A DNA stretch of 64,000 nt from Tetraselmis striata (lineage: Eukaryota > Chlorophyta > Chlorodendrophyceae > Chlorodendrales > Chlorodendraceae), in NCBI GenBank assembly GCA_006384855.1, contig VCJN01001236.1:1-64000 (forward strand). The letters run 5' to 3'. Below the pieces are notes generated by a model. The model was not told where the DNA came from. It did no database searches and worked only from the letters and a program-made list of their open reading frames with translations. This document shows, one piece after another, positions 1 to 13,131 of this stretch. A program made the position numbers and the translations under genes. Every line of letters starts with the position of its first letter. The first letter of the stretch is position 1.

Positions 1-145
1 ACACTCGGACCCGCCAACAAGTAGAGCACTCGTGCCATTTATGTTTGCCGCCGCACAGCCACCAGGCTGCTTACAGCAGCCCTGGGGCGCTGACAAGTCC
101 TGGGCTGACACGGCTGGCTGGGCATGGGCTTGGGCATGTGCACAG

Positions 146-288
146 TGCTTCCGGATGTACACGCTCATAGTGCAGCGCCTACTAGACATGATCTCCAAGG
201 GCCTGGAGAACATGCGCCAGACGCACGTCGGCGCCACCATCACCTCATTCCTCGTCTTCCTCAACTACAAGGTGCGCCTCCGGCTGGG

Positions 289-319
<31 letters not shown>

Positions 320-3300
320 ATCTCCCCCTTTTCCCTCCACCCGCATGTGGCTAGGGGCTCACGCCTGTGCCCTCTGCCCCCTTTCCCTCCCCCTCCCGCT
401 TGCGGAGTATGTCGGCCGTGAGCGGCGTTTGGCGGTAGCTCATCTCCGGCGGCGGCAAATTCGCCAACACGCGGTTGTACACTGCTCTTGTTGGCATCAA
501 AGGTGTGAGGGAGGGCCGATGCCAACGCCCTCCCCCACCCTCCAAACTGTGTGTTTCCCACTCCATGTCCTTGCGCAGGCATGCCCTCCACTGGGCTGAC
601 CCTGTGCCCCCCCCCCCCCCCCCCCCCCCCGACTCTCTGCTCCCCCAGCCGCCCAGGCTGCCCTGTCGCGCGCATTTGTGCTGACAGCGTCCAAGAAAAG
701 CTGCCGAGCTGTACGAGACGGAGGTGCCCCCCCCCCCCCCCCCCCTGCCCCCTGACCCGCTTGAGCCCCTCTGCTCCCCATGACGTGCCCTGCCTTGTGG
801 AAACTGCTGCACCGTGCTGAGACGCCCCCCGGCTGCAGGTGACGGTGCTCCCGCAGGAGCTGGCGGAGATCTCGGACAAGATCATGCTGTCGCAAGAGGC
901 TGCCGAGGAGGCCATGAAGGACAAGTCGCCGGAGTGGTGGTTCAAGCTCATGTCGCTTCGGTGCGTGCGGCGACGCCGGCGCAGCCCATGCCCCTCCCCA
1001 CCCGGCCCTGGTGCTTCCATGCTAGGCATGCATACGGCCGTCCACCCCGTCCCATCCCGTCCCATTCCATCCCATCCCATCCCATCCCATCCCGTCCCAT
1101 CCCATCCCCTCCGTCTTCTGTGGCTAAGCCGGCCGCCCTCGCGCAGCATGGACGTCATGGAGAACGTGCACCGCTGCATCATCAACGAGGCGCACGAGCT
1201 GATGGACGTCAAAAAGGTGGACAAGGGCGTGCTCAACGCGCCGCTGCTGCCCGCGTGGGAGCGCACCATCACGCAGGTGCGGGCCCCCCTCCTCCCTGCC
1301 CCTGGGTTCCTGCCCCTTTGTATCCATTGGCTTGTTCCCGTCAGCACCCCCCCCCCCCCCCTGCGCCCGACCCCCTCCATGTACATTTACATTGCGCATG
1401 GATGTACCGTCATCGATGTATTACTCGTAGCCACTATGCCCTAGTTGCCAATCCTATAATGTTGAGCCCACTCCCACCCCTTCCTGACCCGTCTTGCTCC
1501 CTCTCGCTGCACCACAGGAGAGCAGCCCCGGTGTGAAGCAGAGCTGGCAGTCCATGGTGGGCGATCCAGACTACGGCCTCACCCACGTCACCATCACCAA
1601 CTCCAAGGACCCCACCAAGTCCACGCGCATTGACTTCGAGCGCCAGGTGCCCCCCCCCCTACCCCCCTCCCTCTACCCCCCTATCCCGCCCTGCCGCGTG
1701 TTTCTAGCGTGCTCCGCTGAGTTGGCTGTCACTTCCGCTCCTTGCTCGGCAGATCGGCATGGGTATGGGCGGTGCCATCTTTCTCGGCACGCTGCCGCCC
1801 AACACCCCGGTGGCCATCAAGGTGCGCCCGCCTGCGCGTTCAACCCGCGGGCCGGCGGGGGGCCCGGGCATCAGGAGCGCTCTGACGCGCGCCGCGCGCC
1901 GCGCCAGGTCTGCAACGTGATCGGGGAGGACGGGGAGGAGGTGGAGGACGCGGCGGACCTGCTGCGCGAGTTTGTGCGCGAGGTCAGCGTGATTGGTGTG
2001 ATGCGGCACCCCAACGTCCTCCGCCTCTACGGCTCGTGCTTGCGGCCGCCGAGGTGTGGTCCCCCCCCCCCCCCCCCCCGCCGCGCCCTTCCAGCTCGTT
2101 TGAAATCCGTTTTTTCCTCCACTTGCTCGGGGAAGGAGAGGGCGCGAGGGAAGGGGGGGTGCGCCTGGATGTCCGTCTCACCCCTCAACTCACCTTGCCA
2201 GATGCGATCCAGGGCCTATCTCTTGTCAGCTGCACCCAGCCACTCCCTCGCATGCAGTGGCCCCTGCCCGGCTTGGGATGGGCTCCGATTTGTAATGATG
2301 TGGTCCCTGTGTATGTCACTGGCGCGCATTGCCGCAGCTGCCGTCCTGTGGATCAGGCAGGGGGGGGGGGGGGGGGGGCTGTGAAACAGTGTTTTGTGGT
2401 CCAGTGCTTTCTGGCGCGGTGCATGATGTCCTGACGGGGGCGTTGTGGTCCTGATGAACCATTCGTGCAGGTATGCAATGGTGCTGGAGTACATGAATGG
2501 CGGCACCCTGTGGGACAAGCTGCGGAGCAGCCCGAACCACGTGGGCTTCCTGGACTACGCGATCCAGGTGCGCGGCAGTGGGCAGGCAATGCGCGCGGAG
2601 GCCGCGACCGCTGCAAACCGGAACGGCGCTTTGGGCGCATTGTTTTGTACCCCCATCGTGGAAAGGGGAAACCTCTATCTACTTGGGAATGTATCAGCAT
2701 GCAATGTCCGACTCAAAGGTGAGAACCAACTCATTATGTTTGTAACTCCCAAACTGGATTTAATGTTATGCTACCCCCCCCCCCCCCCCCCTCCTCCCTC
2801 TTTTAGTTCACTCGCGGGCTGCAGTACATCCACGACGTGGCGGGCCTGATGCACCGCGACCTCAAGAGCACCAACCTCCTGCTCAGCACGCACGGCCGCC
2901 TCAAGATTGCGGACTTTGGCCTGTGCTGCCTGGGGGAGGACGGCCAGACCAACCAGGTCATGGAAGTCGGCACGCTGCGGTGGATGGCGCCCGAGGTAGC
3001 CTCCCCCCCCCCTCCCCTTCTGATTGTGATGATGGGCAGACAAGGTGGGGAGAGAAGAAGCCCCGGACAACACACCCGCTGCGGCTGGCCTCATATCGCA
3101 GATGCTCAGATATTCTCGGGCGATGGGTTGTGAGCGAACACATGCCATGTCGATGGGTTTGATGCCCGTCTTAGGGCCCGCCATCCTGGGGCGTTAACGA
3201 TGCCACCCCACCACCACGTGGTCACAGTGAGCTCTTGCATGAATACGTGTCAGCTACGGCTGGTGACACTAGCACTGGTGGAGTTGATACCAGGAATACC

Positions 3301-4354
3301 GGTTGAACACCAGTTAATACCGCACGCCGTTTAAACACACGGGGGTTCGGCTCTCTCCTGCATAATACCACCAGCTATAAAAAATCAACTGCCAATCTGC
3401 ACCGCCCCCCCCTTCCCCCCCCCCCTGTCCGGTCGCGGCAATGCAAAAAGGTATTGCAGTAGCATCGGAGTTGAAATATCTTTGGGGCGTGTTTCTTAAG
3501 GGTTTGAACTTGGAAACCCTACCCGGGACGGCGTGGCAGTGCCGCCTCCCTGCGATGCTCTGAGCGGCGCCTGAGGTTCCCCCCGCAGCCAGGGCGCAAG
3601 GGATCCTACATCATGGGACGCATGCCAGGCGGCGGCCGCGTCTGCGGGGCTAGGCGGCGCCCCAGCCTGCATGGCCGGGCTGCATGTGAGGACTGACGCG
3701 CCGCTGCCTGTGCCGATCGCAGATTCTGCTGCACGAGAGCTACGGCCAGTCGGCCGACATGTACAGCTACGCCATCATCCTGTGGGAGCTGCTGACGAAG
3801 GAGATCCCGTTTGCCGACCTGCAGAGCGGGGGCCGCCTGCGCAAGAGCATGATGGCCAAAATGGCGCAGGACAACCTGCGGCTCAAGCTGCCGGAGGGCA
3901 CGCCCGCGCCCATCCGCAAGCTGATCACCTCCTGCTGGCACCCGGTGCGGCCCCCATGCCGTGCCCCGCCCGCCCGCCATGCAAACCCACCCCCTTGCCG
4001 TACCCCTGCTTTGGGTCCGCTACATGCATCATGGTTGTGTTCCACCTCCTCGCAAAGAAGGGGGCGTTTCATTCCTCTGGGAGTGCATCACAACGCACCA
4101 CGCTTGTGGTATGAAACCTGGTGCAAAACACTTGACTATTTTGGGGCCCGCACACTCAATCAAATGTCCATGTACTCCGTGCCCCCCCCCCCCTCCCGTG
4201 GTCTCCTCCGCTGCAGGTGCCTTCCAAGCGGCCGACCACTGGGCACTGCCTGATTGCGCTGGAGAAGTACGCAGCCACGGCAAAGGACAGCGACAAGAAG
4301 TTTCTGAACAAGCACAACCCCATCGGCGGCGTGGAGCCCTTCTTCAAGCGGTAG
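146..4354 (+). CDS. TKL-type serine/threonine protein kinase (5' end not certain)
   Basis: Cytosolic-type protein kinase; substrate unknown. Exons 146-271, 839-960, 1147-1276, 1518-1646, 1753-1821, 1908-2053, 2471-2567, 2807-2995, 3723-3944 and 4217-4354 join in phase and give at least 455 residues. The first exon may start further upstream or outside the window. Residues 1-170 are helical, without a recognised domain. The kinase domain then shows, in order, the glycine loop (GMGMGG), the VAIK lysine, the helix-C glutamate in REVSVIG, HRDLKSTNLL, DFG, GTLRWMAPE, MYSYAIILWELL and an SKRP arginine near the end, so all catalytic residues are present. HRDLKSTNLL and GTLRWMAPE are typical of the TKL group (Raf/CTR1-like kinases of plants and algae). 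The protein ends 40 residues after the domain. Most introns carry C-runs. Function beyond kinase activity is not inferred. Confidence 0.85.
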
Positions 4355-4530
4355 CTGGGCGAGTGCGCGGCGGCTGGCAGTTGTTATCATCGCGGTCGGT
4401 TCTCGTGCTACCTAGTCAGAATGCCCAGCGAGCAGGCCCCGGGGCCTCGGGATGGAGCCGCCCAGGCGGCCTGCTGGCACGTGATCACCTGAATGCGTGC
4501 GCGTCATTGTCACACTTCAGCCTGTGGCCG

Positions 4531-4535
4531 TGTAA
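4531..4535 (+). promoter_or_regulatory. TGTAA polyadenylation signal of the kinase gene
   Basis: TGTAA lies 177 bases past the kinase stop codon. TGTAA is the known chlorophyte polyadenylation signal. A second TGTAA follows at 4569-4573, so the functional one is uncertain. Confidence 0.5.
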
Positions 4536-6095
4536 TCACGCGGTGCGGCGTGCTCCAAGTTGGCGCTTGTAATTTCATAGTGTAGTCACCCCCCTCCCCA
4601 CCCCGAGACCCCCTCGACCCTGGGGAAAAGACAAAAAATCATCGTCAGACAGCAAAGCGCGAAGCAGACTACCCCGCAATAGTAGACCACGCAACGTGTG
4701 AGGTACCAAATGCCTGGTAGGGCGGGCGTTAGCGTTTAGGTCGGCTCGTGGTGGTGGCATGGCAAGTACATCCGATTGGGGGTGGGCGGATGGTGCTTTG
4801 CAATCGCGGCGGATGTCGGTCCTCACCCACTACTTCCGGCTCCGATGGGGACATGCTATACCACTTTCTACTGCTACGGTCAGCTGGCGTCCATATAAGA
4901 ATAGGAATATAAGAAGAAGAATGTGGCGCACCGAGTTCTGACCATGCGGCGAGGCCATATAGGAATGGCGGGGAAGTCGGACTGATGCGCAAATATACAT
5001 CAATGTATCCATGCGCAAGGTAATCCTTTTTTACACGTGCCGGGAAGATCTGCCAAATTCAAATGGGTCGGCCGATGCATGTAAACGGGGGTAGTGACGA
5101 GACGACGCCCTGTACTGATATGTGAGAATGTACAACTTGTAAAGCAAACGCCATATGTTCACATGGGCCGGCAATGCAAGGGGCGAGCAATGTACAATTG
5201 TTCGTGCTGGGTAGTTCTCGTATACTCGCGCGTCTTTCAGACGACCTACGTATACCTTTCCACATAAGTCCGGGTTTCACGGAAAATAATCAATCGCTAT
5301 GCTCACTTGTAGCTGTCTTTAGGGCGTGATGGGCATGCGTGCGTGCATTGATGCAGCGTTGCAGCATGCTGCCAATATGGGTAGTATGACTCGGGAGAAT
5401 ACTGCGCGACGATAGCGCGTTAGACACAACAATACGACATCGCCACGCAATATCGCCATAGCTGTTGATGCCGTATTGGCAGTTCAATTGTTTAGGCAAA
5501 ATAAGCTTGTAATTTGATAGTGTAGGCACCCCCCTCCCCTCTCCCCCCGTGCGTTGAGGTACAAGGATGGCATTCTGCCCGATGCGCGCCAATCGTAGGC
5601 ATTACCTCTGAGTGGGTGAATGCTGCATGATTGCATCCTCGGCATGCACGTACGTACGGCATACAGCATTGAGGCAGCAGAGGTGGTTTTCATCTTCGCG
5701 GCTTGCCAATCCAAAAACAACGCGATCATCAAACATCATCCGTGCACCCCCATGCGCCGCGTCGTATCCATAAGAGAATCTGCAATTCTGCGGAGTTTCA
5801 TATATTTTGCGTTAGTTTATTTACAAAGTAGAAGGATTACTCCACGCGTAAAAGGAACGTGTAGTCGCTGCCACTATAATGATTAACGTTGTCTTACCGA
5901 TGTGCACCGGTCCGCAATCCTGTATCTAATTTCACACAATGCACGTATACCTTTCCTGAATAATTGGGAAATACAAGCTCGAACAATGTAATTGTTGCTT
6001 TCCGAAATCGATTGGGAATACGACTTAGGTGTATCTATCAGTTGTCTTTATTCACAGTAATCCAAACTTATTATTCTCAACACATCATGTCATAT

Positions 6096-6100
6096 TTACA
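6096..6100 (-). promoter_or_regulatory. Possible TGTAA polyadenylation signal of the Apple-repeat gene
   Basis: First TGTAA on the minus strand past the stop at 6523, about 420 bases away. It is weaker evidence than for the other genes because of the distance. Confidence 0.3.
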
Positions 6101-6522
6101 TCCCGTTTCTGATTGCCGAACTCCCATCGTAGCACCCTGTGTAGTCAGGCGCGTAGCGCATGTGAGAGATCTAGAAGCGCAGCAGATGAGAACTCGAGGC
6201 AAGATGCAGCATAAGTGCTAGGAGTCAGCATATACATACACAGTCCCTGCAAACACCAGAAGACACGGCACAGCTCCCCACCAAATAGAGTGTGTGCAAT
6301 CCCTTAGGGAAAAAAACGTGCTAACACTGTTACTATAAGTCATCTCATTCGTGCGCATGAAAATGGAACCCGTTCGTGCAGCATATCATTCTACGATGAC
6401 AACAATGAATCATCAAACCAGATCTGTACACAAACAGAACTGCCAGAGAGGAAAAGAGCGATCAAATAACAACAAACAACAGATTAAAATGGGCAAGACT
6501 AGTCAAAATGTCTTCTATACAC

Positions 6523-9500
6523 TCAGGAAACACTGGCATCCTTCACGAAGGCAACATCGCCAGAATCAGACGAATCGGCAAGCTCGCAGCTGGCGTACGT
6601 CTTGCATCGGTTGCTAAACTCCACGTACCCCGCGCACTCCTCGTCCCCGCTGCACCTCTCCTGGCAGCTGCCGTCCGTGTGGGTGCTCATGCTGGAGGCG
6701 TTGCAGGTCTGCCCCTCACGGCGCTGGTAGCCCTCCGGCGTGTCGCCGCCGTCGCTGCCGCTGCCGCTGTCGTCGGTCTTGACAAAGGCGACGTCGCTGT
6801 CGCTGTCTGCCTCCTCCAGGGGGCAGCTGGCGTACGTCTTGCAGCGCTCATCGCTGAACTCCACATACCCCGCGCACTCCTCGTCCCCGCTGCACCGCTC
6901 CTGGCAGCTGCCGTCCGTGTGGGTGCTCATGCTGGAGGCGTTGCAGGTCTGCCCCTCACGGCGCTGGTAGCCCTCCGGCGTGTCGCCGCCGTCGCTGCCG
7001 CTGTCGTCGGTCTTGACAAAGGCGACGTCGCTGTCGCTGTCCGCCTCCTCCAGGGGGCAGCTGGCGTACGTCTTGCAGCGCTCATCGCTGAACTCCACGT
7101 ACCCCGCGCACTCCCCGTCCCCGCTGCACCTCTCCTGGCAGCTGCCGTCCGTGTGGGTGCTCATGCTGGAGGCGTTGCAGGTCTGCCCCTCACGGCGCTG
7201 GTAGCCCTCCGGCGTGTCGCCGCCGTCGCTGCCGCTGCCGCTGTCGTCGGTCTTGACAAAGGCGACGTCGCTGTCGCTGTCCGCCTCCTCCAGGGGGCAG
7301 CTGGCGTACGTCTTGCAGCGCTCATCGCTGAACTCCACGTACCCCGCGCACTCCCCGTCCCCGCTGCACCGCTCCTGGCAGCTGCCGTCCGTGTGGGTGC
7401 TCATGCTGGAGGCGTTGCAGGTCTGCCCCTCACGGCGCTGGTAGCCCTCCGGCGTGTCGCCGCCATCGCTGCCGCTGTCGCTGTCGTCGGTCTTGACAAA
7501 GGCGACGTCGCTGTCGCTGTCCGCCTCCTCCAGAGGGCAGCTGGCGTACGTCTTGCAGCGCTCATCGCTGAACTCCACGTACCCCGCGCACTCCCCGTCC
7601 CCGCTGCACCGCTCCTGGCAGCTGCCGTCCGTGTGGGTGCTCATGCTGGAGGCGTTGCAGGTCTGCCCCTCACGGCGCTGGTAGCCCTCCGGCGTGTCGC
7701 CGCCATCGCTGCCGCTGTCGCCGGTCTTGACAAAGGCGACGTCGCTGTCGCTGTCCGCCTCCTCCAGGGGGCAGCTGGCGTACGTCTTGCAGCGCTCATC
7801 GCTGAACTCCACGTACCCCGCGCACTCCCCGTCCCCGCTGCACCGCTCCTGGCAGCTGCCGTCCGTGTGGGTGCTCATGCTGGAGGCGTTGCAGGTCTGC
7901 CCCTCACGGCGCTGGTAGCCCTCCGGCGTGTCGCCGCCATCGCTGCCGCTGTCGCCGGTCTTGACAAAGGCGACGTCGCTGTCGCTGTCCGCCTCCTCCA
8001 GAGGGCAGCTGGCGTACGTCTTGCAGCGCTCATCGCTGAACTCCACGTACCCCGCGCACTCCTCGTCCCCGCTGCACCGCTCCTGGCAGCTGCCGTCCGT
8101 GTGGGTGCTCATGCTGGAGGCGTTGCAGGTCTGCCCCTCACGGCGCTGGTAGCCCTCCGGCGTGTCGCCACCATCGCTGCCGCTGTCGCCGGTCTTGACA
8201 AAGGCGACGTCGCTGCCGCTGTCGCCGGTCTTGACAAAGGCGACGTCGCTGTCGCTGTCCGCCTCCTCCAGAGGGCAGCTGGCGTACGTCTTGCAGCGCT
8301 CATCGCTGAACTCCACGTACCCCGCGCACTCCTCGTCCCCGCTGCACCTCTCCTGGCAGCTGCCGTCCGTGTGGGTGCTCATGCTGGAGGCGTTGCAGGT
8401 CTGCCCCTCACGGCGCTGGTAGCCCTCCGGCGTGTCGCCGCCATCGCTGCCGCTGTCGCTGTCGTCGGTCTTGACAAAGGCGACGTCGCTGTCGCTGTCC
8501 GCCTCCTCCAGAGGGCAGCTGGCGTACGTCTTGCAGCGCTCATCGCTGAACTCCACGTACCCCGCGCACTCCTCGTCCCCGCTGCACCGCTCCTGGCAGC
8601 TGCCGTCCGTGTGGGTGCTCATGCTGGAGGCGTTGCAGGTCTGCCCCTCACGGCGCTGGTAGCCCTCCGGCGTGTCGCCGCCGTCGCTGCCGCTGTCGTC
8701 GGTCTTGACAAAGGCGACGTCGCTGTCGCTGTCCGCCTCCTCCAGGGGGCAGCTGGCGTACGTCTTGCAGCGCTCATCGCTGAACTCCACGTACCCCGCG
8801 CACTCCTCGTCCCCGCTGCACCGCTCCTGGCAGCTGCCGTCCGTGTGGGTGCTCATGCTGGAGGCGTTGCAGGTCTGCCCCTCACGGCGCTGGTAGCCCT
8901 CCGGCGTGTCGCCACCATCGCTGCCGCTGTCGTCGGTCTTGACAAAGGCGACGTCGCTGTCGCTGTCCGCCTCCTCCAGAGGGCAGCTGGCGTACGTCTT
9001 GCAGCGCTCATCGCTGAACTCCACGTACCCCGCGCACTCCTCGTCCCCGCTGCACCGCTCCTGGCAGCTGCCGTCCGTGTGGGTGCTCATGCTGGAGGCG
9101 TTGCAGGTCTGCCCCTCACGGCGCTGGTAGCCCTCCGGCGTGTCGCCGCTGTCGCTGTCGCTGTCGTCGGTCTTGACAAAGGCGACGTCGCTGTCGCTGT
9201 CCGCCTCCTCCAGAGGGCAGCTGGCGTACGTCTTGCAGCGCTCATCGCTGAACTCCACGTACCCCGCGCACTCCTCGTCCCCGCTGCACCTCTCCTGGCA
9301 GCTGCCGTCCGTGTGGGTGCTCATGCTGGAGGCGTTGCAGGTCTGCCCCTCACGGCGCTGGTAGCCCTCCGGCGTGTCGCCGCCATCGCTGCCGCTGTCG
9401 CTGTCGTCGGTCTTGACAAAGGCGACGTCGCTGTCGCTGTCCGCCTCCTCCAGAGGGCAGCTGGCGTACGTCTTGCAGCGCTCATCGCTGAACTCCACGT

Positions 9501-12500
9501 ACCCCGCGCACTCCTCGTCCCCGCTGCACCGCTCCTGGCAGCTGCCGTCCGTGTGGGTGCTCATGCTGGAGGCGTTGCAGGTCTGCCCCTCACGGCGCTG
9601 GTAGCCCTCCGGCGTGTCGCCGCCATCGCTGCCGCTGTCGTCGGTCTTGACAAAGGCGACGTCGCTGTCGCTGTCCGCCTCCTCCAGGGGGCAGCTGGCG
9701 TACGTCTTGCAGCGCTCATCGCTGAACTCCACGTACCCCGCGCACTCCCCGTCCCCGCTGCACCGCTCCTGGCAGCTGCCGTCCGTGTGGGTGCTCATGC
9801 TGGAGGCGTTGCAGGTCTGCCCCTCACGGCGCTGGTAGCCCTCCGGCGTGTCGCCGCCGTCGCTGCCGCTGTCGCCGGTCTTGACAAAGGCGACGTCGCT
9901 GTCGCTGTCCGCCTCCTCCAGGGGGCAGCTGGCGTACGTCTTGCAGCGCTCATCGCTGAACTCCACGTACCCCGCGCACTCCCCGTCCCCGCTGCACCGC
10001 TCCTGGCAGCTGCCGTCCGTGTGGGTGCTCATGCTGGAGGCGTTGCAGGTCTGCCCCTCACGGCGCTGGTAGCCCTCCGGCGTGTCGCCACCATCGCTGC
10101 CGCTGTCGCTGTCGTCGGTCTTGACAAAGGCGACGTCGCTGTCGCTGTCCGCCTCCTCCAGAGGGCAGCTGGCGTACGTCTTGCAGCGCTCATCGCTGAA
10201 CTCCACGTACCCCGCGCACTCCTCGTCCCCGCTGCACCGCTCCTGGCAGCTGCCGTCCGTGTGGGTGCTCATGCTGGAGGCGTTGCAGGTCTGCCCCTCA
10301 TGGCGCTGGTAGCCCTCCGGCGTGTCGCCGCTGTCGCTGCCGCTGTCGTCGGTCTTGACAAAGGCGACGTCGCTGTCGCTGTCCGCCTCCTCCAGGGGGC
10401 AGCTGGCGTACGTCTTGCAGCGCTCATCGCTGAACTCCACGTACCCCGCGCACTCCTCGTCCCCGCTGCACCGCTCCTGGCAGCTGCCGTCCGTGTGGGT
10501 GCTCATGCTGGAGGCGTTGCAGGTCTGCCCCTCACGGCGCTGGTAGCCCTCCGGCGTGTCGCCGCTGTCGCTGCCGCTGTCGTCGGTCTTGACAAAGGCG
10601 ACGTCGCTGTCGCTGTCCGCCTCCTCCAGGGGGCAGCTGGCGTACGTCTTGCAGCGCTCATCGCTGAACTCCACGTACCCCGCGCACTCCTCGTCCCCGC
10701 TGCACCGCTCCTGGCAGCTGCCGTCCGTGTGGGTGCTCATGCTGGAGGCGTTGCAGGTCTGCCCCTCATGGCGCTGGTAGCCCTCCGGCGTGTCGCCGCT
10801 GTCGCTGCCGCTGTCGTCGGTCTTGACAAAGGCGACGTCGCTGTCGCTGTCCGCCTCCTCCAGGGGGCAGCTGGCGTACGTCTTGCAGCGCTCATCGCTG
10901 AACTCCACGTACCCCGCGCACTCCCCGTCCCCGCTGCACCGCTCCTGGCAGCTGCCGTCCGTGTGGGTGCTCATGCTGGAGGCGTTGCAGGTCTGCCCCT
11001 CACGGCGCTGGTAGCCCTCCGGCGTGTCGCCGCCGTCGCTGCCGCTGTCGCCGGTCTTGACAAAGGCGACGTCGCTGTCGCTGTCCGCCTCCTCCAGGGG
11101 GCAGCTGGCGTACGTCTTGCAGCGCTCATCGCTGAACTCCACGTACCCCGCGCACTCCCCGTCCCCGCTGCACCGCTCCTGGCAGCTGCCGTCCGTGTGG
11201 GTGCTCATGCTGGAGGCGTTGCAGGTCTGCCCCTCACGGCGCTGGTAGCCCTCCGGCGTGTCGCCGCCATCGCTGCCGCTGTCGCCGGTCTTGACAAAGG
11301 CGACGTCGCTGTCGCTGTCCGCCTCCTCCAGGGGGCAGCTGGCGTACGTCTTGCAGCGCTCATCGCTGAACTCCACGTACCCCGCGCACTCCTCGTCCCC
11401 GCTGCACCGCTCCTGGCAGCTGCCGTCCGTGTGGGTGCTCATGCTGGAGGCGTTGCAGGTCTGCCCCTCACGGCGCTGGTAGCCCTCCGGCGTGTCGCCG
11501 CCGTCGCTGCCGCTGTCGCCGGTCTTGACAAAGGCGACGTCGCTGTCGCTGTCCGCCTCCTCCAGAGGGCAGCTGGCGTACGTCTTGCAGCGCTCATCGC
11601 TGAACTCCACGTACCCCGCGCACTCCTCGTCCCCGCTGCACCGCTCCTGGCAGCTGCCGTCCGTGTGGGTGCTCATGCTGGAGGCGTTGCAGGTCTGCCC
11701 CTCATGGCGCTGGTAGCCCTCCGGCGTGTCGCCGCTGTCGCTGCCGCTGTCGTCGGTCTTGACAAAGGCGACGTCGCTGTCGCTGTCCGCCTCCTCCAGG
11801 GGGCAGCTGGCGTACGTCTTGCAGCGCTCATCACTGAACTCCACGTACCCCGCGCACTCCCCGTCCCCGCTGCACCGCTCCTGGCAGCTGCCGTCCGTGT
11901 GGGTGCTCATGCTGGAGGCGTTGCAGGTCTGCCCCTCACGGCGCTGGTAGCCCTCCGGCGTGTCGCCGCCGTCGCTGCCGCTGTCGCCGGTCTTGACAAA
12001 GGCGACGTCGCTGTCGCTGTCCGCCTCCTCCAGGGGGCAGCTGGCGTACGTCTTGCAGCGCTCATCGCTGAACTCCACGTACCCCGCGCACTCCTCGTCC
12101 CCGCTGCACCGCTCCTGGCAGCTGCCGTCCGTGTGGGTGCTCATGCTGGAGGCGTTGCAGGTCTGCCCCTCACGGCGCTGGTAGCCCTCCGGCGTGTCGC
12201 CGCCGTCGCTGCCGCTGTCGCCGGTCTTGACAAAGGCGACGTCGCTGTCGCTGTCCGCCTCCTCCAGAGGGCAGCTGGCGTACGTCTTGCAGCGCTCATC
12301 GCTGAACTCCACGTACCCCGCGCACTCCTCGTCCCCGCTGCACCGCTCCTGGCAGCTGCCGTCCGTGTGGGTGCTCATGCTGGAGGCGTTGCAGGTCTGC
12401 CCCTCATGGCGCTGGTAGCCCTCCGGCGTGTCGCCGCTGTCGCTGCCGCTGTCGTCGGTCTTGACAAAGGCGACGTCGCTGTCGCTGTCCGCCTCCTCCA

Positions 12501-13131
12501 GGGGGCAGCTGGCGTACGTCTTGCAGCGCTCATCGCTGAACTCCACGTACCCCGCGCACTCCTCGTCCCCGCTGCACCGCTCCTGGCAGCTGCCGTCCGT
12601 GTGGGTGCTCATGCTGGAGGCGTTGCAGGTCTGCCCCTCATGGCGCTGGTAGCCCTCCGGCGTGTCGCCGCTGTCGCTGCCGCTGTCGTCGGTCTTGACA
12701 AAGGCGACGTCGCTGTCGCTGTCCGCCTCCTCCAGGGGGCAGCTGGCGTACGTCTTGCAGCGCTCATCGCTGAACTCCACGTACCCCGCGCACTCCCCGT
12801 CCCCGCTGCACCGCTCCTGGCAGCTGCCGTCCGTGTGGGTGCTCATGCTGGAGGCGTTGCAGGTCTGCCCCTCACGGCGCTGGTAGCCCTCCGGCGTGTC
12901 GCCGCCGTCGCTGCCGCTGTCGCCGGTCTTGACAAAGGCGACGTCGCTGTCGCTGTCCGCCTCCTCCAGGGGGCAGCTGGCGTACGTCTTGCAGCGCTCA
13001 TCGCTGAACTCCACGTACCCCGCGCACTCCTCGTCCCCGCTGCACCGCTCCTGGCAGCTGCCGTCCGTGTGGGTGCTCATGCTGGAGGCGTTGCAGGTCT
13101 GCCCCTCATGGCGCTGGTAGCCCTCCGGCGT
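6523..13131 (-). repeat. Tandem coding array, 28 units of mostly 234 or 240 bp
   Basis: Twenty-eight units lie head to tail and are nearly identical at the DNA level, including silent sites. Unit lengths differ by whole codons in the Ser/Asp/Gly linker (234, 240, one of 270 bp). The 270-bp unit at about 8162-8432 holds an internal duplication of the DVAFVKT linker. Variant markers such as a CATGGCG (His) or CACGGCG (Arg) version of the GYQR(R/H)EG site recur in blocks. This points to duplication of multi-unit blocks or to gene conversion. Confidence 0.95.

Larger units (their letters stand above)
4355..6522. other. Intergenic region between convergent genes
   Basis: Shared 3' flank of the kinase gene and the Apple-repeat gene. 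I see no gene here: the open frames are short, differ in codon use from the neighbours and show no domain. The GC content drops after 4850. A block of about 40 bases at 4565-4604 (CTTGTAATTT, then ATAGTGTAG and a C-rich stretch) recurs at 5507-5545. TTACA at 6096-6100, which is TGTAA on the minus strand, could serve the Apple-repeat gene but is about 420 bases past its stop. Confidence 0.6.

Noticed and set aside
420-512. Minus-strand reading in an intron of the kinase gene that looks protein-like
   Set aside because: The kinase exons on either side join in phase 0 without it, and no matching exons lie next to it on the minus strand.
6523-13131. CRISPR array
   Set aside because: Units of 234-240 bp without unique spacers that encode protein in frame; a eukaryotic coding repeat.
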